This document shows, one piece after another, positions 18,790-26,566 of a DNA stretch of 64,000 nt. The translations under genes were made by a program, and so were the position numbers. Origin of the DNA: Pseudomonas sp. Os17. Lineage in GTDB: Bacteria > Pseudomonadota > Gammaproteobacteria > Pseudomonadales > Pseudomonadaceae. The stretch spans positions 2,855,501-2,919,500 of the forward strand of contig NZ_AP014627.1 of the NCBI RefSeq assembly GCF_001547895.1, written 5' to 3'. Numbering within the stretch: position 1 is the stretch's first letter; every line of letters begins with the position of its first letter. The notes beneath the pieces were generated by a model. The model made no database searches. It was given only the letters and a program-made list of their open reading frames with translations, and was not told the DNA's origin.

Positions 18790-19857
18790 TCAGAGGCTGG
18801 ATTTGTCGATGACCTGCAGGCTCATCTGCTCCAGCAGCTTGTTCATGTGAATGAACTGCGCGAAGCGTTTGTCCTGGGTCTGGCCGTGGTAGAAGCGGTA
18901 GTAGATCTGCTGCACGATGCCGGCCAGGCGGAACAGGCCGTAGGTGTAGTAGAAGTCGAAATTGCCGATCTCGATGCCCGAGCGCTCGGCGTAGTAGTCG
19001 ACGAATTGCCGGCGGGTGAGCATGCCCGGGGCGTTGCTCGGCTGGCGCCGCATCAGTTGCACCGGCGCCGGGTCGGCGGCTTCGATCCAGTAGGCCAGGC
19101 TGTTGCCCAGGTCCATCAGCGGATCGCCCAGGGTGGTCAGCTCCCAGTCCAGCACGCCGATGATCTGCATCGGGTTGTTGGGGTCGAGGATCACGTTGTC
19201 GAAGCGGTAGTCGTTATGGACGATGCTCGAGGTCGGGTGGTCGGCGGGCATCTTCTCGTTGAGCCAGGCCTTGACGGTGTCCCAGTGCGGGGCATCCGGG
19301 GTCAGGGCCTTCTCGTAGCGCTCGCTCCAGCCCTTGATCTGGCGCTGCACATAGCCTTCGGGGCGGCCCAGGTCGCCGAGGCCGCAGGCGTTGTAGTCGA
19401 CCCGGTGCAGTTCGACGAAGCGGTCGATGAAGCTCTTGCACAGGGCCTCGGTCTGGCCGGCGTCCAGGCCCAGCTCCGCCGGCAGGTCGGAGCGCAGGAT
19501 GATGCCCTTGACCCGTTCCATGACATAGAACTCGGCGCCGATCAGCGACTCGTCGGTGCAATGCACGTACGCCTTGGGGCAGTAGGGGAAGCCGTCCCTG
19601 AGCTGGTTGAGAATGCGGAACTCGCGGCCCATGTCGTGGGCCGACTTGGCCTTGTGGCCGAACGGCGGGCGCCGCAGGACGAACTCCTGGTCAGGGTATT
19701 CCAGCAGGTAAGTGAGGTTCGAAGCCCCGCCCGGGAACTGGCTGATCCGCGGCGTGCCGCTGAGGCCGGGGATGTGGGCCTTGAGGTACGGATCGATCAG
19801 GTTGGCGTCAAGTTCCTCGCCGGAGCGAGTACGGGTGGACTGGTCTGTAAGCGCCAT
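18790..19857 (-). CDS. Aminoglycoside-phosphotransferase-fold kinase (ACAD10/11 N-domain type)
   Basis: A 355-residue protein of the APH phosphotransferase superfamily. Motifs are the Brenner box SIVHNDYRFDNVILDP (about residue 205) with catalytic Asp and metal-binding Asn, and the second metal site IGVLDWELTTLGDPLMDLG (about 230). The subgroup matches the kinase domain of acyl-CoA dehydrogenases 10/11, which phosphorylates 4-hydroxyacyl-CoA, so a role in hydroxy-fatty-acid breakdown together with the adjacent SDR is likely but inferred. It is the first gene of a two-gene minus-strand operon. Confidence 0.85.
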   Translation of the reverse strand: MALTDQSTRTRSGEELDANLIDPYLKAHIPGLSGTPRISQFPGGASNLTYLLEYPDQEFVLRRPPFGHKAKSAHDMGREFRILNQLRDGFPYCPKAYVHCTDESLIGAEFYVMERVKGIILRSDLPAELGLDAGQTEALCKSFIDRFVELHRVDYNACGLGDLGRPEGYVQRQIKGWSERYEKALTPDAPHWDTVKAWLNEKMPADHPTSSIVHNDYRFDNVILDPNNPMQIIGVLDWELTTLGDPLMDLGNSLAYWIEAADPAPVQLMRRQPSNAPGMLTRRQFVDYYAERSGIEIGNFDFYYTYGLFRLAGIVQQIYYRFYHGQTQDKRFAQFIHMNKLLEQMSLQVIDKSSL

Positions 19858-20111
19858 GCTTATCCCTTCTGCTTATTCTGGAGGCCAGAGATTATTGGCT
19901 AATCTAATGCGCCTACCGGCCGCTCACAATCGCCGCGGGCCTTTATAGGTGCGCGTGTTGCCGGACAATCATTGCTTTTGATACAAGCGTTTGAATTTGC
20001 CTCGCCCGGCCGCCAATCCCGCAGGAGCAAGGGCGGTCGAGGCGGGCGGGTAGATCGCGTCCAGCTCCCACACCCGCCAGCGGGGGAGCATAGGCGCTGC
20101 TCGGGGCGGTG
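19858..20111. other. Intergenic region with a weak minus-strand promoter candidate
   Basis: No gene is seen in these 254 bases. On the minus strand TTGTCC near 19968 and TATAAA near 19942 could serve as -35 and -10 elements for the kinase gene, but the spacing of about 15-16 bp is short, so the assignment is weak. The remainder is GC-rich spacer with no T-rich hairpin behind the hydroxyacid dehydrogenase gene. Confidence 0.3.
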
Positions 20112-21062
20112 TCAGTTCGCGGGCGGCAGGACCAGTGGGGTCAGCAGCGGCCGGCCTGCGAAGTGGGCCTGCAGGTTGTGGCCGACCCTCTCCACGGTGT
20201 CGCGGCTGGCCTGGGGCGACAGGCCGGCGACGTGGGGCGTGAGGACGACGTTGTCGAGAACCTTGAAGGCGTCCGGGACCTGGGGCTCGTCGTCGAACAC
20301 ATCCAAGGCGGCCCCGGCAATCCGCCGCTGCTGCAGGGCCTGGAGCAAGGCGTGGGTATCCACCACGCTGGCCCGGGCGATGTTCACCACAAAGCCCTCG
20401 GGGCCCAGTGCCTCCAGCACCTGATGGTCCACCAGGTGCCGGGTCTCGGCGCAGCCGGGGGTGGCGATCACCAGCACATCCACGTCGCGGGCCAGTTCCA
20501 CCAGGGTCGGGCAGAAGCGATAAGGCTGGTCCGCGCGGGGCTGGCGGCTGTGATAACTCACCGGCATGTCGAACCCCAGGGCGCAGCGCCGGGCAATGGC
20601 CTGGCCCACGGCACCCAGGCCGAGGATGCCCAGGCGCATGCCGGCCAGGGACGGGCGCATGACTTTTGGCCACTGGCCCTGGCGCACCGCGGCATCGGCC
20701 TGGGGAATGCCGCGCACCAGGGCCAGCAGCAGGGCCAGGGCATGATCGGCCACCGAGGGCGCGTTGACCCCGGCGCCATTGGTCACGGCGATCCCGCGGT
20801 TGCTCGCCGCTTGCAGGTCGACCTGTTCATAGCCGGCGCCGATCACGCAGATGATCTGCAACCGGGGCAGGGCGGCGATCTCCGCCCCGGTCAGGCCCAG
20901 GGGGCCGCGGGTCAGCACGGCGTCGATCTGCCCGGCGTGGTCCCGGATCGCCTGGGCCCGGGCTTGCGCAGTGGGCGCCAGGATCAGCTTGAAACCCAGG
21001 TCTTCGAGGTGCGGCAGGTAGGCGTTGACGTTTTCAACCAGGACCAGGACGGTGGCGCGCAT
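20112..21062 (-). CDS. D-2-hydroxyacid dehydrogenase family protein
   Basis: A 316-residue NAD(P)-dependent dehydrogenase. The cofactor motif is GILGLGAVGQAIARRCALGF (about residue 148). The catalytic set is Arg in NIARASVVD, Glu in DDEPQ and His in TPHVAGLS. Members reduce glyoxylate, hydroxypyruvate or other 2-oxoacids. The start MRATVLVLVEN at 21062 is chosen because the open frame beyond it is out of register with any ribosome site and rich in shadow codons. A VOC protein gene ends 17 bp upstream on the same strand, so the two are probably cotranscribed. Confidence 0.87.
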   Translation of the reverse strand: MRATVLVLVENVNAYLPHLEDLGFKLILAPTAQARAQAIRDHAGQIDAVLTRGPLGLTGAEIAALPRLQIICVIGAGYEQVDLQAASNRGIAVTNGAGVNAPSVADHALALLLALVRGIPQADAAVRQGQWPKVMRPSLAGMRLGILGLGAVGQAIARRCALGFDMPVSYHSRQPRADQPYRFCPTLVELARDVDVLVIATPGCAETRHLVDHQVLEALGPEGFVVNIARASVVDTHALLQALQQRRIAGAALDVFDDEPQVPDAFKVLDNVVLTPHVAGLSPQASRDTVERVGHNLQAHFAGRPLLTPLVLPPAN

Positions 21063-21079
21063 GGCGTACTCCTCGTGGG

Positions 21080-21475
21080 TTAGTGGGGCAGGGGTTGGCG
21101 CAATTGAAAGAGGTTGCCTTGCGGGTCGATGCCGTCGCAGGCCCGGGCGTTCTTGAATTGCCATTCGCGCTCGGCCTCGTACACCCAACCACCGGCCTTG
21201 GCAGCGCGTTGCCGGGCCCGGGCCAGGTCGTCCACCTGGAACAGCGGCTTGCAGGCGCAATCGCTGCGGGGCAGCGGCGGTTCCTGGAGGACGATGCGCG
21301 CAGCAATCGCTGGCGGCACCTGAACCAGGGTCAGCTCGAAGCCCTGGTGGGCCAGTTGCTGGTCATCGGCTTGCTGTTCGGTGATGGGCCAGCCCAGCAG
21401 TTCGGCATAGAAGCGGGCGAGGGCAGGTGGATCAAGGCTGTAGAGCAGGCAGCCGGCGATCGTCGTGGCGCTCAT
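21080..21475 (-). CDS. VOC-superfamily (glyoxalase/dioxygenase-like) protein
   Basis: A 131-residue protein of the vicinal-oxygen-chelate fold. It starts MSATTIAGCLLYSLDPPALARFY, a typical betaalphabetabetabeta opening, and ends DIDPQGNLFQLRQPL-like (GIDPQGNLFQL), the usual closing strand. Metal ligands cannot be assigned with certainty; Glu and His residues occur at plausible places. Function unknown: members include glyoxalases, antibiotic-binding proteins and epimerases. An alternative start 12 bases upstream (MEPS) is possible. It precedes the hydroxyacid dehydrogenase gene. Confidence 0.75.
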   Translation of the reverse strand: MSATTIAGCLLYSLDPPALARFYAELLGWPITEQQADDQQLAHQGFELTLVQVPPAIAARIVLQEPPLPRSDCACKPLFQVDDLARARQRAAKAGGWVYEAEREWQFKNARACDGIDPQGNLFQLRQPLPH

Positions 21476-21608
21476 GGAGGGTTCCATACGGGCAGGGGCG
21501 AGGGCTCAAGGGTGGGGGTTGCAGGGGATTTTGGCAATCGGCCGGCACTGTTCCCGGGGCCGAACGCGCACATCGGCGTCCCCGGGGCAGTGGCGGAAGC
21601 GCTTTGAA

Positions 21609-22148
21609 TCAGAAGCTCACGTCAGGGGTCTTGATCAGGCGCACGAAGGGGCCGTTCAGGGTGGCGTTATGGTGGGCGATGATTTTTTTCGCCCCCAGCA
21701 CGGGAGTGTCCATGCAGGTGTGGGCGTCTTCCACCAGCAGCGCGGCAAACCCCAGGTCGCCGGCGGCGCGGCAAGTGGCGTCGACGCAGTACTGGGTCTT
21801 CATGCCGACGATCACCAGCTCCTGGACCTGGGCCTCCTGCAGGCGCTCGGCCAGCCCGGTGCCGACAAAGCAGCTGGGGCGGGTCTTGTCCAGCACGCAG
21901 TCCAGCTCTTCATCCACTTCCAGGGTCGGCAGCAGTTGCCAGAACGGGCTGCCGGCGGCGATCGGCGAGTCGGCAGGACCGGTATGGCGCACGGCGAAGA
22001 TCGGCGCCCCGGCCTGGCGGGCGCGGCGGATCAGCTGATTGATGTTTTCCAGGGTCTGTTCGCGCTTGTAGGGCTTGTCCGGTCCGTTGAACAGGCCGAC
22101 CTGCATGTCGATGACCAGCAGGGCACGCTTGGCGTTGGATAAAGGCAT
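21609..22148 (-). CDS. Cysteine hydrolase (isochorismatase-like family)
   Basis: A 179-residue hydrolase of the isochorismatase/nicotinamidase fold. The catalytic triad is visible as Asp in LLVIDMQVGLF (residue 11), Lys in DKTRPSCF (about 95) and Cys in MKTQYCVDATCR (about 130). It hydrolyses an amide or vinyl ether bond in a small molecule; the substrate is not evident. The ATG at 22148 follows AAGGAG on the minus strand; an upstream in-frame ATG lies in terminator sequence and is rejected. A small peptide gene with its own terminator is just upstream on the same strand. Confidence 0.87.
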   Translation of the reverse strand: MPLSNAKRALLVIDMQVGLFNGPDKPYKREQTLENINQLIRRARQAGAPIFAVRHTGPADSPIAAGSPFWQLLPTLEVDEELDCVLDKTRPSCFVGTGLAERLQEAQVQELVIVGMKTQYCVDATCRAAGDLGFAALLVEDAHTCMDTPVLGAKKIIAHHNATLNGPFVRLIKTPDVSF

Positions 22149-22181
22149 CTTGTCTCTCCTTGTAGTGCCAGTTGGACGGAG

Positions 22182-22222
22182 AAACAAAAGGCCCCGTCCA
22201 TTGCTGGCGGGGCCTTGGTTTT
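22182..22222 (-). terminator. Rho-independent terminator behind the 25-residue peptide gene
   Basis: On the minus strand AAGGCCCCG pairs perfectly with CGGGGCCTT across an 11-base loop, followed by TTGTTTC. It begins about 13 bp beyond the stop codon of the small ORF and ends about 34 bp before the cysteine hydrolase start. A second, weaker T-run on the plus side means it could work in both directions, but no plus-strand gene precedes it. Confidence 0.75.
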
Positions 22223-22234
22223 ACTGTGCTTGCC

Positions 22235-22312
22235 TTACCCTGCACAGCCACCACACGACCCGCCGGAAGCAGTCGTGGTGGTAGAGGTAGGGTTGAGCGC
22301 GTAGATATTCAT
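22235..22312 (-). CDS. 25-residue Thr/Ser/Gly/Cys-rich peptide
   Basis: An unlisted short reading frame. It starts MNIYALNP, continues with Thr and Ser (TSTTTTAS) and ends GGSCGGCAG, with two cysteines three residues apart at positions 20 and 23. A GC-stem terminator with a T-run follows directly, which supports a real transcription unit rather than chance. The ribosome site is poor (CGGA four bases before ATG). The Ser/Thr stretch followed by Gly-rich SCGGC resembles core regions of ribosomally made, modified peptides or a small metal-binding peptide, but no modification gene is adjacent. Function unknown; existence as a translated gene is inferred from the stop-terminator arrangement. Confidence 0.45.
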   Translation of the reverse strand: MNIYALNPTSTTTTASGGSCGGCAG

Positions 22313-22659
22313 GGGGTCCGATCATGCCGTCTGTCCGTGAGCCCTGTCAACGCAACCCCGCGGGGGCCGCCTCGTCGGCGAGCGGATTCATCGAACCTGC
22401 ATCGCCCCGGCGGACCCCGGCGCTGGCAAAAGCGCTCTTTCGGGACCCGGGTGGGGGCGCGAGAGGGCCGGGCCAGACGCTTCGCCATCCAGTAAAAAAA
22501 TATCTGCAGCGCACAAACCGTTCCTCAGCTGAGTCTATGCAGCGCCTGCGGAATCCCGGACAATCGCGCCCCCTCTGTTTCGGTCGGGGTTCTGTCTGTC
22601 GGGTACTCCGACGCGCCCTGACCGAATGGCAAATGACCGGAATGTGGAGATCCCACCGG
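22313..22659. other. Intergenic region between the small peptide and the permease
   Basis: These 347 bases must hold the promoters for the leftward peptide and the rightward permease. It contains an AT-rich tract AAAAAAATATCTGCAGC near 22493 and otherwise GC-rich sequence. An open plus-strand frame extends through it into the permease gene but has no ribosome site and no recognisable protein character. No riboswitch or attenuator was recognised. Confidence 0.4.
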
Positions 22660-23940
22660 ATGAATGATCAGGCCAACAGCGTTGATCAACGCTTTGAAAC
22701 GGCGGCCCCAGCGACCCTGAGCAGCTGGAACCGCCAAGACACCACCTGGATGCTGGGCCTGTTTGGTACCGCCATCGGTGCCGGTACCCTGTTTCTGCCC
22801 ATCAATGCCGGCCTCGGCGGCTTCTGGCCGCTGCTGATCCTGGCGCTGCTGGCGTTCCCCATGACCTTCTTTGCACACCGCGGCCTGACCCGCTTCGTGC
22901 TGTCCGGTCGCGATGGCGCGGACATCACCGAGGTGGTGGAGGAGCATTTCGGGATCAAGGCCGGTGCCCTGATCACCTTGCTGTACTTCTTTGCCATCTT
23001 CCCCATCCTGCTGATCTACAGCGTGGCCCTGACCAATACCGTCGGCAGCTTCATGGAGCACCAGCTGCACATCGCGCCGCCGCCGCGGGCGATCCTGTCC
23101 CTGGTGCTGATCCTCGGCCTGCTGGCCGTGGTGCGCTGCGGCGAGCAGGTGATCGTCAAGGCCATGAGCCTGATGGTCTACCCGTTCATCGTTGCCCTGG
23201 GGTTCCTCGCGGTGTTCCTGATTCCCCACTGGAACGGCGGCATCCTCGCCACCGCCAGTGACGTGCCGGCACCTTCGGCCTTCCTGCACACCCTGTGGCT
23301 GGCGATCCCGGTCATGGTGTTCTCGTTCAACCATTCGCCGATCATCTCGGCCTTTGCCGTGGACCAGAAGCGTCGCTACGGCCTGCACGCCGAAGAGCGC
23401 AGTTCGCAGATCCTGTCCCGCGCCCACCTGCTGATGGTGGCCATGGTGCTGTTCTTCGTCTTCAGCTGCGTGCTGACCCTGTCGCCGGCGCAACTGGCGG
23501 AAGCCAAGGCGCAGAACCTGTCGATCCTGTCCTACCTGGCCAACCACTTCAGCAACCCGACCATCGCCTTCGCCGCGCCGCTGATTGCCTTCGTGGCCAT
23601 TGCCAAGTCGTTCCTGGGGCACTACATCGGTGCCAGCGAAGGCCTCAAGGGGCTGATCGTCAAGAGCGGCCGGCGTCCCGGGGCCAAGGCCCTGGACCGC
23701 GTGACCGCGGCGTTCATGCTGGTGATCTGCTGGGCGGTGGCGACCCTCAACCCGAGCATCCTGGGGATGATCGAAACCCTCGGTGGCCCGGTCATCGCGG
23801 CGATCCTGTTCCTGATGCCGATGTACGCCATTCGCAAGGTGCCGGCCATGGCCCGCTATCGCGGCCAGGCGTCCAACGTGTTCGTGACCCTGGTGGGCCT
23901 GGTGGCGATTACCGCCCTGGTGTACTCGCTGCTCTCCTGA
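22660..23940 (+). CDS. HAAAP-family amino-acid permease (serine/threonine/tryptophan type)
   Basis: A 426-residue inner-membrane symporter of the hydroxy/aromatic amino acid permease family (SdaC, TdcC, YhaO, Mtr relatives). It has eleven hydrophobic helices; the first is TWMLGLFGTAIGAGTLFLPI with the family GAG motif that binds substrate. PVMVFSFNHSPIISAFAVDQ and FGIKAGALITLLYFFAIFPI match the serine/threonine branch, so proton-coupled Ser or Thr import is the best guess. The start MNDQANSV at 22660 sits 10 bases after GGAG; an ATG 27 bases upstream is an alternative. No deaminase gene is adjacent. Confidence 0.85.
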   Translation: MNDQANSVDQRFETAAPATLSSWNRQDTTWMLGLFGTAIGAGTLFLPINAGLGGFWPLLILALLAFPMTFFAHRGLTRFVLSGRDGADITEVVEEHFGIKAGALITLLYFFAIFPILLIYSVALTNTVGSFMEHQLHIAPPPRAILSLVLILGLLAVVRCGEQVIVKAMSLMVYPFIVALGFLAVFLIPHWNGGILATASDVPAPSAFLHTLWLAIPVMVFSFNHSPIISAFAVDQKRRYGLHAEERSSQILSRAHLLMVAMVLFFVFSCVLTLSPAQLAEAKAQNLSILSYLANHFSNPTIAFAAPLIAFVAIAKSFLGHYIGASEGLKGLIVKSGRRPGAKALDRVTAAFMLVICWAVATLNPSILGMIETLGGPVIAAILFLMPMYAIRKVPAMARYRGQASNVFVTLVGLVAITALVYSLLS

Positions 23941-23956
23941 GTGCCGCGGCGCCCTC

Positions 23957-24048
23957 CCGGTAGGAGCCGGCGTGCCGGCGAAAGGGAGGGCTCAAGCCCG
24001 CTTCGACAGACAACGCCGCCGTTGCTTCACAGCATCGGCGGCGTTGTC
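23957..24048 (+). repeat. Single REP arm plus a 12-bp stem-loop behind the permease
   Basis: GGTAGGAGCCGGCGTGCCGGCGAAAGG at 23959 onward is one unit of the REP family. Further on, GACAACGCCGCC (24009-24020) pairs perfectly with GGCGGCGTTGTC (24037-24048) over a 16-base loop. The stem lacks a T-run, so it may act as a weak terminator or an RNA-stabilising element for the permease message rather than as a classical terminator. Confidence 0.6.
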
Positions 24049-24129
24049 GTTCAAGGCATTGACCGTGATCGTCTGCGGCCTTGAATAAAGGTCTAAGCTG
24101 ACGATTTTGTGCCTGTCTGGAGTCATTGC

Positions 24130-24747
24130 ATGGCCCGTGCTCACCCGCAGTTGATTCGCGCCCGCCTGGATACGCTGCACCCGACCCAACTCACGGTGGG
24201 CCTGGCCGAAGTCGAGGCCAAGCGCCGGATGTGGCAGCAGCTCAAGCGCAAGGCGCGGGCGGCAGCCCTGGAGGATCACTGGTTCCCCTGCGTGCTGGGC
24301 CCTCGGCAGCGCTATTACATCGTCGACCATCATCACTTCGGCATGGCCCTGCTGCAGGAACAGGTAAAGGAGGTGCCGTTGCTGGTGCTCAAGGACCTGT
24401 CCTTTGTCGACGCGGGCAGTTTCTGGGAGGTGATGGCGTTCAACCAATGGGCTCATCCTTATGATGCCCAGGGCGTGCGGCGCGCTTTCGAGCAGATTCC
24501 CGCGCGCCTCCTCGACCTGCAGGATGATCCCTATCGCAGCCTGGCCGGCCTGTTGCGGCGCGCCGGCGGTTTTGCCAAGGACACCACGCCGTTCAGCGAA
24601 TTTCTCTGGGCGGACTTTTTTCGCCGGCGCCTCGACCGCGAGGCGCTGGGCAAGCTGGGGGCCAAGGTTCAGGCCCGGGCCCTGAAACTGGCGCGCAGCC
24701 AGGACGCACGTTACTTGCCAGGATGGGTGGGCCAGATTGTCGACTGA
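24130..24747 (+). CDS. ParB/sulfiredoxin-fold domain protein
   Basis: A 205-residue protein with a ParB-like nuclease/Srx-type N-terminal domain (ParBc_2 type). It begins with ARLDTLHPTQLTVGLAEVEAK, the usual specification strand, and has GPRQRYYIVDHHHFGMALLQ, the equivalent of the ParB/Srx catalytic G-x-H-R loop in variant form with three consecutive His. It lacks the ParB helix-turn-helix, so it is not a partition protein. Function unknown; stand-alone relatives are scattered through Proteobacteria. Its 3' end overlaps the SulP gene start by 11 bp, implying coupled translation. Confidence 0.7.
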   Translation: MARAHPQLIRARLDTLHPTQLTVGLAEVEAKRRMWQQLKRKARAAALEDHWFPCVLGPRQRYYIVDHHHFGMALLQEQVKEVPLLVLKDLSFVDAGSFWEVMAFNQWAHPYDAQGVRRAFEQIPARLLDLQDDPYRSLAGLLRRAGGFAKDTTPFSEFLWADFFRRRLDREALGKLGAKVQARALKLARSQDARYLPGWVGQIVD

Positions 24748-26419
24748 TCCAGGGCAGCTCGCTGCCACTCTCGCACCGCGGCGCAGCCGCGACCTGCTGG
24801 CCGGCTTGTCCATCGCCGGCCTGTTGCTGCCCGAAGCGGTGGCCTATTCCAGCATCGCCGCCTTGCCGCCCCAGGCCGGGGTCATTGCCCTGTTCGCCGG
24901 GTTGTTGTGCTACGGCCTGTTCGGCACCAGCCGCTTTGCCATCGTATCGGCCACCTCGTCGTCGGCGGCGGTGCTGGCAGCGGCGACCCTGTCGCTGTCC
25001 GATGGCGATGCGCAACTGCGCCTGAGCCTGGGGTTCGCCCTGGTGCTGCTCACCGGGGCGTTCTTTATCCTGGCGGGGCTGTTTCGCCTGGGCGGCGTCA
25101 CCGCGTTCATTGCCAAGCCGGTGTTGCGCGGTTTTGCCTTCGGCCTGGCGGTGACCATCATCCTCAAGCAGTTCGCCACCGTGGTCGGGGTGCACTTGAG
25201 CACCGGCAACCTGGTGCGCTTCCTGCCGCAGTTGCTCGAGCAATGGCCGCAGTGGAACTGGGCGGGCGTGGCGGTGGCGGCCCTGGCCTTGCTGGTGCTG
25301 GCGATCTGTTCGCGGATTCCCTACGTGCCCGGCGGGCTGGTGGCGGTGGTGATTGGCATTGGCGCCGGACAATGGCTCGACCTGCCGTCCCACGGGGTGG
25401 CGCTGATCGGTGTCATCGAGCTCAAGCTGGAGGTGCCGAGCCTGCCGGACCTGCCCTTTGCCGACTGGCTGCGCCTGGGGGAGCTGGCCTTTGCCCTGGT
25501 GATGATCCTCTACGCCGAATCCTACGGCTCCATCAGTGCCCTGGCCCTCAAGCATGGCGACCGGGTGTCGTCCAACCGTGACCTGCTGGCCCTGGGCGCC
25601 GCCAACCTGGTGTCGGGGCTGTTTCACGGCATGCCGGCCGGTGCCGGCTACTCGGCGACTTCCGCCAACGAGGCGGCCGGGGCGCGCTCGCGGTTGGCGG
25701 GGCTGACCGCGGCGGCGGTGATGCTGCTGATCGTGCTGACGGTATTGCCCTACATCGCGCTGACTCCGGAGCCGGTGCTGGCGGCGATCGTCATGTATGC
25801 CCTGGGCCATGGCCTGAGCCTGCAGCCTCTGGGGCGCTACTTCATCTGGCGCCGGGATCGCTTCCTGGTGATCTGCGCGGTCGCCGCGGTGCTGGTGCTG
25901 GGGGTGCTGGACGGTCTGTTGCTGTCGGTGGGGGTAAGCATTCTGCTGATGCTGCGCCAGCTGTCGGCGGCGGATATCCAGATCCTCGGCCAACTGGGCA
26001 GCGGTCATGACTTTGTCGACCTGAACCGCCATCCCCAGGCGCGGCAAGTGCCGGGCGTGCTGATCCTGCGACCGGGGGAGGCGCTGTTCTTCGCCAACGC
26101 CGAGCGCATCCTGGGCGGTGCCTTGCGCCTGATCCGCCAGGTGCAGGCGCCGATTCACACCGTCATCCTCAGCCTGGAAGAGTCGCCGGACCTGGACGGG
26201 ACCAGCATCGAAGCCCTGGACGCGTTCTTCCGCCAGGTCAGCCTGGAGCACAAGCATCTGGCCCTGGCCCGGCTCAAGCACAGGGCCAAGGATGCCCTGG
26301 CGGCCTTGCCATCGAGTGTCGGGTATCAGGTGTTGCTCAGTGGCACCAGTGTCGACGACACCCTGCAGGAAAGCCTGCAGGGCTGGAGCGGTCAGGCCCA
26401 GGCGGGACTCTGGCATTGA
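24737..26419 (+). CDS. SulP-family anion transporter with STAS domain
   Basis: A 560-residue SLC26/SulP transporter importing sulfate, bicarbonate or a related anion. The membrane part has the family opening RDLLAGLSIAGLLLPEAVAYS (residue 18 on) and conserved GLFHGMPAGAGYSATSANEAAGARSR (about 295). The C-terminal STAS domain (about 430-550) includes VLILRPGEALFFANAERILG. The frame begins with TTG at 24737 within the last codons of the ParB-like gene; no better in-frame start exists upstream. It converges on acnB with a shared terminator. The anion is not determined by sequence. Confidence 0.87.
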   Translation: MSTDPGQLAATLAPRRSRDLLAGLSIAGLLLPEAVAYSSIAALPPQAGVIALFAGLLCYGLFGTSRFAIVSATSSSAAVLAAATLSLSDGDAQLRLSLGFALVLLTGAFFILAGLFRLGGVTAFIAKPVLRGFAFGLAVTIILKQFATVVGVHLSTGNLVRFLPQLLEQWPQWNWAGVAVAALALLVLAICSRIPYVPGGLVAVVIGIGAGQWLDLPSHGVALIGVIELKLEVPSLPDLPFADWLRLGELAFALVMILYAESYGSISALALKHGDRVSSNRDLLALGAANLVSGLFHGMPAGAGYSATSANEAAGARSRLAGLTAAAVMLLIVLTVLPYIALTPEPVLAAIVMYALGHGLSLQPLGRYFIWRRDRFLVICAVAAVLVLGVLDGLLLSVGVSILLMLRQLSAADIQILGQLGSGHDFVDLNRHPQARQVPGVLILRPGEALFFANAERILGGALRLIRQVQAPIHTVILSLEESPDLDGTSIEALDAFFRQVSLEHKHLALARLKHRAKDALAALPSSVGYQVLLSGTSVDDTLQESLQGWSGQAQAGLWH

Positions 26420-26507
26420 GTCTTGGCGCCTTCGCGTATCGCGTCCGGCCTGTGGCGCCGGAGCGCAGGGCGCAATAGCCGGCAGGGGCGTCAGCACCGG
26501 CCAAGGG

Positions 26508-26556
26508 CATAAAAAAACGCCGCGTATCGTGGAATACGCGGCGTTCTTTTTTACAA
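26508..26556. terminator. Bidirectional terminator between SulP gene and acnB
   Basis: AAAAAAACGCCGCGTAT and ATACGCGGCGTTCTTTTTT form a 13-bp stem around a 5-base loop, with A-run on one side and T-run on the other. It therefore terminates the plus-strand SulP gene and the minus-strand acnB. Confidence 0.92.
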
Positions 26557-26566
26557 CGCTACAACC

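Noticed and set aside
22182..22660. Riboswitch or attenuator before the HAAAP permease
   Set aside because: The hairpin near 22190 points to the minus strand and is explained by the small peptide gene; no conserved aptamer pattern was found.
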